DNA of 30,847 bases from a virus (IMGVR_UViG_3300017750_004845:1-30847), one strand, 5' to 3'; positions 15,285 to 22,023 are shown, counted from the first letter of the stretch. The notes: generated from the sequence alone by a model not told the origin. Numbers and translations: made by a program.

Positions 15285-16508
15285 ATGACAGTCAACAAAG
15301 GATTATTATCAATAGTGGAGAACACTCCAAACTTCTCCAACCAAGCATTGGAAAATGCTGTGGACACTTTGAAACTAGGATGGGTGGCAAAGAGTGCCAC
15401 ACTGGATTCGCTGATTGTAAGCAATGGGATATTGACTGCATCACAAAAGACTGACCTTAAGGCTGACATAAACAATGTCTCACACCTAAATCTAGGTAGG
15501 TTGCTGGGAGATCTTGTAAGGCATAGTGCAACAATAATTGATGCCACAATCATACCACAGGACGATGCAACTAATCCAACCCCAGCAACATTCCTATCAA
15601 TTTTGCAGAATGTTCAGACCGTGCAAGGATTGATCCCGGAACTGTACGGAGTATCAGCATCTGATAAAGGTAGATCAGTAAATGATCACGTAGGCACGAT
15701 CAATAACATATTTGTTGAAACTGAAGACAGTTCTAGGCCAGTGTTCACTGTGTTGGCAGAGGCTATACAGGCCATCGTAAATGCGGACCTAGCCACTGAG
15801 ACTGCGTTGGAAACTGCATACACTAATTTGATCAATTTTATCAACAGTGTAGTAGCAGACAGTACAGATTTCCAAGAGACATTAGATAATTTTGCAACCG
15901 CAGTGGCAACGGCACACACAAACCTAAACAACGCATTGGCGGCTGAACCTTTGCTGACACACAAGAACACACTCATTACAATGATGGACGAGATAAATGC
16001 CCAAATCAATTTAGAAAACGCAAACCTGGTTGGCATAGAAACTTTCATAGAAACACTATCCAACAACATAAGTTTTGCATCGCTGGCAGAGGATACCACC
16101 CTAAGAAGACTAATGTCAAGGGTGGCCCAGGACAAGAACTGGCAGACTTACTTCGAAGATTACGAGACAAATGTAAACAACCTCAATCCGATCTACACCG
16201 GCACAGACAACGATGCAATCATTGATCAAGTATTGGCAGACAGTGGACTACCTGATGTTACTGATGCGACAGATTTTGAAGCTGTGGCGGCAAAGGCTAG
16301 ACGTGATGATAGGATAGACACGTCGGGATTTGATAGATTTTTTGTTGAAAAACAGATCACGGATGCCTGTAAGCAGTTAGGTATAGTGACCGAAAACAGA
16401 AGGATTAATAGTTTAAGCACAAGCCTGTTGAATAACATGAATCAAAGAGATAGAGACAAGATATCAAAGCAGTATGATCTTAATAAGTCATCTGACACTT
16501 TAAGCTAA
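15285..16508 (+). CDS. Large probable tail or baseplate structural protein
   Basis: I do not recognise this 407-residue protein. It is rich in Asn, Asp, Thr, Ala and Leu, mostly helical, and lacks cysteine except one near the C-terminus (DACKQLG). A long middle region, about residues 140-280, consists of amphipathic helices with repeated ATETALETAYTNL- and NNALAAEPLL-like patterns that suggest a coiled or helical bundle. No membrane segment is seen. It directly follows the PAAR gene (2-base gap), so a role in the tail tip or baseplate is the best contextual guess. The glycosyltransferase-like gene starts 1 base after its stop. Confidence 0.7.
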   Translation: MTVNKGLLSIVENTPNFSNQALENAVDTLKLGWVAKSATLDSLIVSNGILTASQKTDLKADINNVSHLNLGRLLGDLVRHSATIIDATIIPQDDATNPTPATFLSILQNVQTVQGLIPELYGVSASDKGRSVNDHVGTINNIFVETEDSSRPVFTVLAEAIQAIVNADLATETALETAYTNLINFINSVVADSTDFQETLDNFATAVATAHTNLNNALAAEPLLTHKNTLITMMDEINAQINLENANLVGIETFIETLSNNISFASLAEDTTLRRLMSRVAQDKNWQTYFEDYETNVNNLNPIYTGTDNDAIIDQVLADSGLPDVTDATDFEAVAAKARRDDRIDTSGFDRFFVEKQITDACKQLGIVTENRRINSLSTSLLNNMNQRDRDKISKQYDLNKSSDTLS

Positions 16509-16509
16509 C

Positions 16510-17217
16510 ATGTTTGAAAATGTAATAGGCAACTGGCCCTCACATGACAGGTTGATTCTGACATCTTGTGATGAGGCATATTTCAACAAATACTTCCCAA
16601 GGTTCTATCAAACCTTTACACAACACTGGCAATTGCCAATACACGTACATATGATAGATCCATCGCAACAGTCTCTAGGGCGACTTGAGGATCTCGGTGT
16701 GTCATACACCTACTGCAATACCAGTACAGGATATCTTAAATGGGCTTACTCGTTTGAAACCTATTGCCAGGCACAGAGATTTATTATTTTGGGCAACAAG
16801 GCTTTAGACACACAGTCTGTGATAGTGGCAGACGTTGATGCATATGCACTAAGGAGTCCAAGTACTGCACAAAAGGATACCCTATTTCAAGACATGGCTT
16901 TCACCACATACAACACGAGGTTGATGGCAACCTTTTGTCATTTCCATCCAAGCAGGAGACAGGAGTCTTTGCAAGTGGCCAGGATGATGAAGGACATGAT
17001 ACTGAATGTTGACACAATAGGAGTAGACCAACAAGTGCTTAAAAAGGTTTTTTCGCAACTACCTTACAATGAATTAACTCATGGTGAATGGATCAGTCAC
17101 TTGGATGTCAAGACATCAGCCCAAAAGAAACAGCACGAGGCATGCCTCATCTATCATGAGAAAGGCACCAGGGGCAAGAACAAGTCAGTAGGAACTACAT
17201 GGACAGATATAGAGTAA
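16510..17217 (+). CDS. GT-A-like glycosyltransferase
   Basis: The 235-residue protein has features of a GT-A fold nucleotide-sugar transferase: an early LILTSCDEAYF strand, a HVHMIDPS segment, and an acidic DVD triad at 108-110 (VIVADVDAYAL) that would bind a metal-sugar nucleotide. Later come the ATFCHFHPSR and GVDQQVL segments typical of DVD-type transferases. It would add a sugar to a glycan, a protein or DNA; the acceptor is unknown. It lies between a structural gene and a methyltransferase and overlaps the latter by 19 bases, so glycan or virion decoration is plausible. The fold call is moderate because only the motif pattern supports it. Confidence 0.65.
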   Translation: MFENVIGNWPSHDRLILTSCDEAYFNKYFPRFYQTFTQHWQLPIHVHMIDPSQQSLGRLEDLGVSYTYCNTSTGYLKWAYSFETYCQAQRFIILGNKALDTQSVIVADVDAYALRSPSTAQKDTLFQDMAFTTYNTRLMATFCHFHPSRRQESLQVARMMKDMILNVDTIGVDQQVLKKVFSQLPYNELTHGEWISHLDVKTSAQKKQHEACLIYHEKGTRGKNKSVGTTWTDIE

Positions 17218-17768
17218 TAGAAAAATTTGCAAGGGAATATGAATGGAAACAGGGCCTCGAGCTTGGTGTTTGGGTGGGGGTAACAACGTTCTGGCTCATG
17301 AAGACCACTAAGATCAACATGACCTGTGTAGATGCATGGGAGGTTCAAGACGATAATCCGGAGTATGATTGGCAGTATAATAAAAAACCTGTGTTCCAGG
17401 GAGGCAAACTAGTAAGACTAGAAGAATTCAAACACGAAGGACAGATATGGAAACACAACGAAAATGAACAAAAATTCCGTCATGAAGCAGAAACGTGGGG
17501 TGACAGGATCAGTATAATCAAAGGTAGATCTCTCGATGTCTTAGATCAAATACCAGACAACAGCATGGATTTTATATTCCATGACTCTGATCATTCATAT
17601 CCTTTTGTTAAAAATGAAATAGAAGCATACCTACCTAAATTAAAATCAGGTGGGTTCTCAATTGGAGATGACTTCAATTGGACTCCTGTGGCAAAATCGG
17701 TTAAAGAAGCATTTGGTACAAAATATAATGTAACAGGCAAAGACGTTTGGTACGCCATTAAAGTTTAA
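17199..17768 (+). CDS. Class I SAM methyltransferase (Methyltransf_24 type)
   Basis: The 189-residue protein shows SAM-binding motif I in LELGVWVGVTTFWL, the acidic strand end VDAWEVQ, and the characteristic late block FIFHDSDHSYPFVKNEI with PKLKSGGFSIGDDFNW, as in the Methyltransf_24 family. These enzymes methylate sugars, small molecules or, rarely, proteins. The start overlaps the glycosyltransferase gene by 19 bases, suggesting they act on the same glycan. Its stop overlaps the end of a convergent minus-strand gene by 4 bases (TTAA shared), with no terminator between. The substrate is not predictable from sequence. Confidence 0.85.
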   Translation: MDRYRVIEKFAREYEWKQGLELGVWVGVTTFWLMKTTKINMTCVDAWEVQDDNPEYDWQYNKKPVFQGGKLVRLEEFKHEGQIWKHNENEQKFRHEAETWGDRISIIKGRSLDVLDQIPDNSMDFIFHDSDHSYPFVKNEIEAYLPKLKSGGFSIGDDFNWTPVAKSVKEAFGTKYNVTGKDVWYAIKV

Positions 17769-17995
17769 GATTCGTCGCCGCCTTCACAGCCAACTGTGAT
17801 TGATTTATAATCAGCACCATACGAATCCATACCAGCAAGTGTCATTTCTAATTTTTTAAGGGCGGCCGTTTCACATGATTCCACTGTGAGGAAAGTTCTT
17901 TTATCACTTTCATAATAGGTGGTACACTCCAACTTACTTTGCATGGAGTCGTCTGGCCACACCAATATGCACATTACAGCCATCATTTTAAACAT
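17765..17995 (-). CDS. Small exported Cys-containing protein
   Basis: Read on the minus strand, this 76-residue protein starts with a short hydrophobic stretch (MFKMMAVMCILVW) suggestive of a signal peptide and then has four Cys, including LECTTYYES and VESCETAALKKLE. The layout (hydrophobic start, C-x-YYESD, C-x-x-A-A-x-K) resembles the gene at 19159, so they may be distant paralogues. Small proteins of this kind occur in T4-like marine phages without a known function. The ATG at 17995 has no ribosome site; a TTAAATA box (18001-18007) lies 5 bases before it. It is downstream of the tmRNA gene on the same strand. Its stop overlaps the convergent methyltransferase gene. Confidence 0.68.
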   Translation of the reverse strand: MFKMMAVMCILVWPDDSMQSKLECTTYYESDKRTFLTVESCETAALKKLEMTLAGMDSYGADYKSITVGCEGGDES

Positions 17996-18000
17996 AAAAG

Positions 18001-18007
18001 TATTTAA
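18001..18007 (-). promoter_or_regulatory. Possible late-type box on minus strand
   Basis: On the minus strand TTAAATA ends 5 bases before the ATG at 17995, the same spacing as for the PAAR gene. It also borders the 3' end of the tmRNA coding piece, so part could belong to RNA 3' processing. Confidence 0.35.
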
Positions 18008-18300
18008 TTAAAGTAGGCCCGTTCTGTTGCAAGGTGGGCCAAACCCCTGAAATTATTGGTTATTACGCCGCTAATCTCAATTCAGACATACCAACTGTTA
18101 AGTCGGCAAATCCTAATGCTCTTTTGTTTGCATTTAAAAAACAGCCTGATTAGGTCAGTGCCATCACCGTAAACTCCCAAGACCTTTACACACCCGTCGA
18201 ATCTAGTTCACCCCCGGAAGGGATTACATAAGCCACCAAGTAATAAAATGGTGGAGGTGGTCGGTACTGCCCCGACGTCCGAAATGTTTATTTCGCCGTG
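18008..18300 (-). ncRNA. ssrA: Circularly permuted two-piece tmRNA
   Basis: On the minus strand the acceptor piece comes first: a T-arm (stem GUCGG/CCGAC with a 7-base loop), the acceptor strand CACCUCC, discriminator A and an encoded CCA ending at 18249. After an intervening segment, the coding piece begins at 18215 with GGGGGUG, which pairs with CACCUCC over 7 bp, followed by the conserved UUCGAC. A 22-codon tag frame runs from GCA at 18131 to two stops (UAAUAA) at 18065; the peptide starts ANKRALGF and ends ELRLAA. A GGCCC/GGGCC stem near 18014-18042 matches the final pseudoknot region. This gene order is the alphaproteobacterial permuted type. tmRNA frees stalled ribosomes and tags the products for proteolysis. 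The T-loop (GGCAGTA) lacks the TTC of normal tRNAs. The outer ends are approximate. Confidence 0.93.
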
Positions 18301-18319
18301 ATCAACATTTACAAATATA

Positions 18320-18348
18320 ATTATACGTTAAGGTTGACGTTGTGTCAA
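18320..18348 (-). promoter_or_regulatory. Sigma70-type promoter for tmRNA
   Basis: On the minus strand TTGACA (18348-18343) and TATAAT (18325-18320) are both perfect and separated by 17 bases. Transcription would begin near 18313, just before the acceptor piece. Confidence 0.85.
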
Positions 18349-18362
18349 CTTTGTGCTAAATT
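18333..18362 (+). promoter_or_regulatory. Divergent promoter overlapping the tmRNA promoter
   Basis: On the plus strand TTGACG (18334-18339) and TAAATT (18357-18362) lie 17 bases apart, with TG just before the -10. The -35 boxes of both directions form the inverted repeat GTTGAC-gttgt-GTCAAC (18333-18349). The start would fall near 18369, next to the ATG at 18370. Confidence 0.65.
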
Positions 18363-18369
18363 AGTTTAT

Positions 18370-18570
18370 ATGCCAAAAAATAGAATATTTAAAATCAGTG
18401 ACGGTACAGAGACCAAAGAAGTTGAGGCCATGTCCTATAAGAAGGCTGTCAAATCATTTCAGGGTAGTTCTAAGGCTAAGATGATAACTATCGAATGGAT
18501 GACGAAAGGTGGAGAACTTTTTGTCAAAGACCAAAAGTTACCATTAGGTAGAAAGAAAAAGTTAGGATAA
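18370..18570 (+). CDS. Small basic protein (66 aa)
   Basis: I do not recognise this protein. It has an alternating beta/helix feel: FKISDGTETKEVEAMSYKKAVKSF, then MITIEWMTKGGELFV and a strongly basic tail (PLGRKKKLG). Lys and Arg dominate, which could mean nucleic-acid or ribosome binding. The frame is open upstream to 18298, but that part would run through the promoter, so I chose the ATG at 18370. No ribosome site precedes it; the predicted transcript starts at that ATG. It is transcribed divergently from tmRNA. Confidence 0.65.
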   Translation: MPKNRIFKISDGTETKEVEAMSYKKAVKSFQGSSKAKMITIEWMTKGGELFVKDQKLPLGRKKKLG

Positions 18571-18580
18571 AAGACAAAAA

Positions 18581-18745
18581 GTGAGAGTAAGCCACAACCC
18601 ATTAGTTAAAATGCTGGTCAAACTTAGAATGGCCTACGCTGACTTCCGTGGCCATCATGGTAAACGTTGGGACTACGAGCCTGGAGACTATTACATGGGA
18701 AGCCATAAAGGTCATAAAAAACACGATAAGCACAAAATAAGATGA
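18581..18745 (+). CDS. Small His-, Lys- and Gly-rich protein
   Basis: This short protein (54 residues from GTG 18581, or 44 from ATG 18611) begins with a basic hydrophobic stretch (VKMLVKLRMAYADF). It ends in a tail rich in His, Lys and Gly (GSHKGHKKHDKHK), which might bind metal or nucleic acid. The start is uncertain. The stop overlaps the next start as ATGA at 18742-18745. I know no family for it; the overlap and position support a real coding chain. Confidence 0.5.
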   Translation: MRVSHNPLVKMLVKLRMAYADFRGHHGKRWDYEPGDYYMGSHKGHKKHDKHKIR

Positions 18746-18816
18746 GCAAAGTGATGTGGACAATTTTCGCTGTGTACACATCAGTTTTCATATACGGCTG
18801 TATCACTCTCATCTAA
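18742..18816 (+). CDS. 24-residue single-pass membrane peptide
   Basis: The ATG at 18742 overlaps the preceding stop (ATGA). The 24 residues start MSKVMW and then form one hydrophobic segment containing TIFAVYTSVFIYG, with a single Cys near the C-terminus (GCITLI). It could be a small membrane peptide acting on the host envelope. The length is so small that chance cannot be excluded. Confidence 0.45.
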   Translation: MSKVMWTIFAVYTSVFIYGCITLI

Positions 18817-18858
18817 ACACTACAACATAACTTATAGTAGCACTTCACTATACAACCT

Positions 18859-19149
18859 ATGGGCCTAAATATTATTGTGTTTAGGAAAAAGAAACCTTCT
18901 TACTGGTCGAAGATCAGGAAAAAAGCACCAAAGGTTCCAGACATCACCTGTCCAGACATTGATAGTGTGTTGAATAGGTTGGAGAAGTTGGTGGGCAGAG
19001 ATCTTACGAAAGCACAGTACGGTATCATTGAACGTAAATTAGAAAGACTGCGTGATGCAAATGAACTCCTACGAGATTCTGGCAAGTATTGGCATGATGC
19101 CTGCAGGGAAACTGTTAGAGATTTATTGGGTAAGAAAAAAATAAGATAA
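18859..19149 (+). CDS. Hypothetical basic helical protein (96 aa)
   Basis: I do not recognise this protein. The first 30 residues are very basic (VFRKKKPSYWSKIRKKAPK), followed by a short PDITCPDID segment and then charged helices (RLEKLVGRDLTKAQYG, IERKLERLRDANELLRD) that may form a coiled coil, ending LLGKKKIR. Without a signal or membrane segment it is probably cytoplasmic. The gap before it (18817-18858) has TATAGT and AT-rich bases but no good -35 partner. The next gene follows after 9 bases. Confidence 0.65.
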   Translation: MGLNIIVFRKKKPSYWSKIRKKAPKVPDITCPDIDSVLNRLEKLVGRDLTKAQYGIIERKLERLRDANELLRDSGKYWHDACRETVRDLLGKKKIR

Positions 19150-19158
19150 TTATAGTAT

Positions 19159-19371
19159 ATGTGGAAAGTATTAGTAGTAATTTGTACAATAGGTAATCCT
19201 TGCACAATGTTCGTGGAAGATCCAATGAAATACTATCATACGGAGTCAGAATGCACCATTGCCGCTGAGGTGAAAGCAAAAGCTATGATGAAAACATTTG
19301 AAGATTTTGGGTATCAAATTCAAAGTGAAGCACACGCCTGCCAATATATCAGCGATCAAAAATTAACATAG
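19159..19371 (+). CDS. Small exported Cys-containing protein
   Basis: The 70-residue product starts MWKVLVVICTIGNPC, a short hydrophobic export-like segment, and continues with two further Cys (ESECTIAAEVKAKAMM and EAHACQYI). The pattern, a short exported start followed by spaced Cys with a helix between them, resembles the gene at 17765 on the minus strand and tiny exported proteins of marine T4-like phages. Two disulfides in the periplasm are possible. No ribosome site is seen. The stop lies inside the repeat cluster 19366-19394. Confidence 0.62.
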   Translation: MWKVLVVICTIGNPCTMFVEDPMKYYHTESECTIAAEVKAKAMMKTFEDFGYQIQSEAHACQYISDQKLT

Positions 19372-19422
19372 GTCCTATGTTCAATCTACATAGGTTGACT
19401 AACACAACAAATCTGCTATAAT
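19366..19422 (+). promoter_or_regulatory. Early promoter with upstream ACATAGG repeats
   Basis: TTGACT (19395-19400) and TATAAT (19417-19422) are 16 bases apart. Immediately upstream lie ACATAGG, its mirror CCTATGT and again ACATAGG (19366-19372, 19374-19380, 19388-19394), the last abutting the -35. They could be operator half-sites or a short terminator hairpin for the previous gene. Confidence 0.7.
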
Positions 19423-19437
19423 AATAATGTAATTTTG

Positions 19438-19484
19438 GGTTAATCCTATTGTAGGAGTTCTGCCCTTGGTTGCACTCATTAACC
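19438..19484 (+). other. Structured leader of ParB-like gene
   Basis: GGTTAAT (19438-19444) and ATTAACC (19478-19484) form a perfect 7-bp stem enclosing a small CCTA-ttg-TAGG hairpin. The ribosome site ATAGGAG follows directly. It begins about 9 bases after the predicted transcript start. TCCTAT inside the loop could also pair with ATAGGA of the ribosome site, giving an alternative fold. Confidence 0.45.
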
Positions 19485-19496
19485 ATAGGAGATTTT

Positions 19497-20573
19497 ATGA
19501 GCAAGGTAAAGATGCTTCTTGATGTAGTAAAAGAAGTTAAAAAAGAAGCACCAGAGGATGTACCAAACTGGTCAAGCAAATTAGCAGAAGCAAAAGTTAA
19601 TCTACAAAATCAAATAGCAAAAGGCAGACTGTTACCAAAAGGAGTAGAAGATCACCCTTTAGAACATTTTGCATTCAATTATTCGGTGCAGAGAGACGTG
19701 AGGGCAGGACACGTGATGAACATAATGAAGAAGTTTGATCCAAGGGTTTGTTGTCCTGTGTCAGCAGTGAAACGTTCGGATGGAGAGACACTTTACATAT
19801 TTGATGGACAACACAGGGCAGTTGCCTTAGCACTACTGGGTTGGGAGAAGATACCAGTTACTATTGTAGAAACAGATGAGCCAGCCTTTGATGCCGAAGC
19901 ATTTGAGATTGTAAATGACTCTGGTATATTGAGAGCAGGCACGGAAGAAATACACAGATGCCTACTACATAGGTATAAAATGGGAGAAACAGAAACAGAG
20001 AGGGTAGCTACAGCACACGCAGTACAGAAAGTGTTTGATGAGTGTGAGATAGACCTGGAGCCGAAACGTGTAAGGAAAAGTTCAGGCAAGTGTGGACCAA
20101 ACAAGCACTACTTTTCACATTTTGATTACGCATACAAAGGCATAAAGATGGCCGGTGAACAGGGACTACGAGATGCCTTGCAGGCAATCAAATCCGTTTT
20201 TGGTGATGAAGAGGGTGGAGAGATCAACCAAGGACTTTTCATAGGACTCATGAAACAGTATCAAATGGGTGCGGAAGCCAAACGTCTTAAAAGACTACCA
20301 CTTGATTGGATGACTAAGATGCTCGAAACAGCTAAGAAAGTTTGTCCTAGTGCAACACTCATACACACTGCCACTAAAAAGCAATGGCAACATGCAAACG
20401 GCGTGGGTTGGGACGCACCAGTGGCAATGGGACATTTGTTAAGAGAAGTTTACCTAATAGAAGATGGCACTTTTGAACCAAGTTATATGCCAAATGTCAC
20501 TCTGAAACTTGAGGATGGCGATGTTGCCAATGAGTCGGAGGCACAAACTGCCTTTAACAAGTATGTCAAGTAA
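19497..20573 (+). CDS. ParB/DGQHR-type protein
   Basis: The protein has about 358 residues. It contains a ParB/Srx-like fold signature, YIFDGQHRAVALALLGWEKIPVTIV, where DGQHR matches the catalytic or nucleotide-binding core of ParB-like and DGQHR proteins. The later part is helical with a basic patch (KRVRKSSGKCGPNKHYF). ParB-like proteins bind CTP or act as nucleases; phage members may act in DNA metabolism or host takeover. I chose ATG 19497 because ATAGGAG precedes it; an upstream ATG at 19470 would fall inside the leader stem. It has its own promoter. The next gene overlaps its end by 11 bases. The biochemical role is unproven. Confidence 0.75.
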   Translation: MSKVKMLLDVVKEVKKEAPEDVPNWSSKLAEAKVNLQNQIAKGRLLPKGVEDHPLEHFAFNYSVQRDVRAGHVMNIMKKFDPRVCCPVSAVKRSDGETLYIFDGQHRAVALALLGWEKIPVTIVETDEPAFDAEAFEIVNDSGILRAGTEEIHRCLLHRYKMGETETERVATAHAVQKVFDECEIDLEPKRVRKSSGKCGPNKHYFSHFDYAYKGIKMAGEQGLRDALQAIKSVFGDEEGGEINQGLFIGLMKQYQMGAEAKRLKRLPLDWMTKMLETAKKVCPSATLIHTATKKQWQHANGVGWDAPVAMGHLLREVYLIEDGTFEPSYMPNVTLKLEDGDVANESEAQTAFNKYVK

Positions 20574-20778
20574 ACTTTGTTATTACATTTGCACTGTAAC
20601 CAAGGCAGTGCCTGACTCCATAAACTTTTTCGAGGAGTCAGAAGAATACGGATACGGCCTACCCTGGAAGGACGTGCTTAAAGAAGTTCAGCAACACTAC
20701 AAAGATGGTGCCGATGCGGTTGAACTCGAAATGATCACAGAAGAGGAATTTAATGATAGACTTCCAAAGCCTTACTAA
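20563..20778 (+). CDS. Small acidic hypothetical protein (71 aa)
   Basis: I do not recognise it. Starting at ATG 20563, overlapping the preceding stop by 11 bases, it begins MSSKLCYYICTVTKAVPDS and continues with an acidic, aromatic-rich stretch (FFEESEEYGYGLPWKDVLKE) and a C-terminal helix ending RLPKPY. The frame extends further upstream but only inside the ParB-like gene. It overlaps the next gene by 26 bases, so the three are translationally linked. Confidence 0.62.
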   Translation: MSSKLCYYICTVTKAVPDSINFFEESEEYGYGLPWKDVLKEVQQHYKDGADAVELEMITEEEFNDRLPKPY

Positions 20779-21283
20779 CCTGCCTGAGATAAACTTCAAG
20801 GCCAAAGATAGACCCGGGTTGAAAGAACTTGCAAACTATATTGATAAAATGAAGACAGACCTGTTCAATGACAAGTGGAGCCAGGCCACAAAAAAACACA
20901 TAAAGACATCGTTGGTGCTGTACATAAGATCCATGCAGAAACAATTGGCACCAATGGGATACCATTATAAAGCACAGGACATGGAAGGTAAGCAACACCT
21001 AGAACACGTGATACCACAGAACAAGATAGTGACAGCATATCTACATGACAAGATATCAGCTGAACTTGTGCTACAGATGCCATTGTGTTTGATAGATGAT
21101 GCGGATAAGCACATACTCGAAGGTGATTGGCAACAATCAGGTAACTGGCAATATCCGTTCCGAAGATACAAGTTGGCAGGCTACTCTAAAGTTATTAAAG
21201 ATGTACGTGGCAACACGGTCGAACTAGACAGTTACACCATACAAGATCACTTCAAGATGTTGGGTGTGGTTGACTTATCCTAG
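20753..21283 (+). CDS. Possible HNH-like nuclease or hypothetical protein
   Basis: The 176-residue protein is basic and helical at first (WSQATKKHIKTSLVLYIRSM). Its centre contains QHLEHVIPQNKIV, similar to the first strand of HNH nucleases (DHIIP), followed by a long helix and PLCLIDDADKHIL, which could supply the later Asn/His part. The match is partial and I cannot confirm the metal site. It starts within the previous gene (26-base overlap) and ends inside the promoter of the next transcript. If it is an HNH enzyme, a role in host or competitor DNA breakage is possible; otherwise it is hypothetical. Confidence 0.55.
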   Translation: MIDFQSLTNLPEINFKAKDRPGLKELANYIDKMKTDLFNDKWSQATKKHIKTSLVLYIRSMQKQLAPMGYHYKAQDMEGKQHLEHVIPQNKIVTAYLHDKISAELVLQMPLCLIDDADKHILEGDWQQSGNWQYPFRRYKLAGYSKVIKDVRGNTVELDSYTIQDHFKMLGVVDLS

Positions 21284-21297
21284 GATCTGTGTATAAT
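21270..21297 (+). promoter_or_regulatory. Early sigma70-type promoter
   Basis: TTGACT (21270-21275) and TATAAT (21292-21297) are 16 bases apart. The -35 box lies inside the end of the preceding gene. Transcription would start near 21304. Confidence 0.75.
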
Positions 21298-21303
21298 TAA
21301 GAC

Positions 21304-21446
21304 AGCAAATCCACCAGAGCTGGTAAGGTACCAATTCTCATTTGCAAACTAAACATAGGAGACACTTTATGTCGATGATGTATAGAATAGCCTGATAGAA
21401 GGGCGAGGTTGGAGTCAATAACGGACTGGTGGATAGCTAATTCATT
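21304..21446 (+). ncRNA. Structured leader RNA with alternative stems
   Basis: ATCCACCAG (21309-21317) is a perfect 9-bp complement of CTGGTGGAT (21426-21434), closing a domain of about 125 bases. The same 5' segment also holds GCAAAT (21305-21310), which can pair with ATTTGC (21340-21345), so near and far stems exclude each other in part. Between them lie a good ribosome site (ATAGGAG, 21355-21361), an 8-codon ORF and an AGTC/GACT hairpin. The layout resembles an attenuator or riboswitch leader upstream of the gene at 21447. I match it to no known class. Confidence 0.5.
21369..21395 (+). CDS. Possible 8-codon leader peptide
   Basis: ATG 21369 to TGA 21395 encodes MSMMYRIA behind a well-placed ATAGGAG site with 7-base spacing. 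It sits inside the paired leader RNA, so ribosomes on it would affect the fold. It may be a regulatory leader peptide; the tiny size makes it uncertain. Confidence 0.35.
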   Translation: MSMMYRIA

Positions 21447-21944
21447 ATGCCAAGCGAGAAAACAAAAAAATTACTAGAAGGATTGGGTAAAATTACAGAT
21501 TCGTCGCCTAAAACCTTTGCCGAACAGAAGTACCATTCTTATACCAATCGATACTACACTAACACTTTACAAAAATTGCCTGCTAGATATGAAAAGGCCA
21601 AACGTAAGAAAGACCAAGATGGTGATGAATACATAATGATTGATAGGGTCTATGGCTCATTGTATGAGGATCACTTGTTACAAAAGGATGGTTCTACCTA
21701 CACGGGTAAATTGTATAAAAAAAGAAGATTGATTATTAGGAAAGATACTATTACAGGCGAGAAGAAGAACTTCTTCAGTACATGCACCACAACTGCAGAT
21801 GGGAGATGGTTTGACAATACAGGACTTCCAATTGAAGCACCGGAAAAACTTGAACCTGAAAAACAAAAATCCCCAGAAGATATCGAAGAAGAGAAAAGAT
21901 TATCGGCCCAAAAAGAGGCTAGAATACTTGCCAATCTAAAATAA
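21447..21944 (+). CDS. Hypothetical basic protein (165 aa)
   Basis: I do not recognise this protein. It is rich in Lys, Arg and Tyr; the N-terminal half is basic and Tyr-rich (AEQKYHSYTNRYYTNTLQKLPARYEKAK). The middle looks beta-rich (GKLYKKRRLIIRKDTITG, FFSTCTTTADGRWFDNTG), and the C-terminus is a Glu- and Lys-rich helix (SPEDIEEEKRLSAQKE). Nucleic-acid binding is plausible from the charge. The ATG at 21447 has no good ribosome site of its own and sits just after the structured leader RNA, which may control it. Confidence 0.65.
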   Translation: MPSEKTKKLLEGLGKITDSSPKTFAEQKYHSYTNRYYTNTLQKLPARYEKAKRKKDQDGDEYIMIDRVYGSLYEDHLLQKDGSTYTGKLYKKRRLIIRKDTITGEKKNFFSTCTTTADGRWFDNTGLPIEAPEKLEPEKQKSPEDIEEEKRLSAQKEARILANLK

Positions 21945-21971
21945 CCTAATAAAACCAATGGTTATACCAGG

Positions 21972-21999
21972 TTGACGTAATACCAAAAGCTGTTATAAT
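21972..21999 (+). promoter_or_regulatory. Early sigma70-type promoter
   Basis: TTGACG (21972-21977) and TATAAT (21994-21999) are 16 bases apart, leaving an 18-base leader with a strong AAAGGAGAG ribosome site before ATG 22024. Confidence 0.82.
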
Positions 22000-22023
22000 A
22001 ATGGTAACAAAGGAGAGAAGACA

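Noticed and set aside
18833-18838. TATAGT as promoter for the gene at 18859
   Set aside because: No recognisable -35 box at a proper distance.
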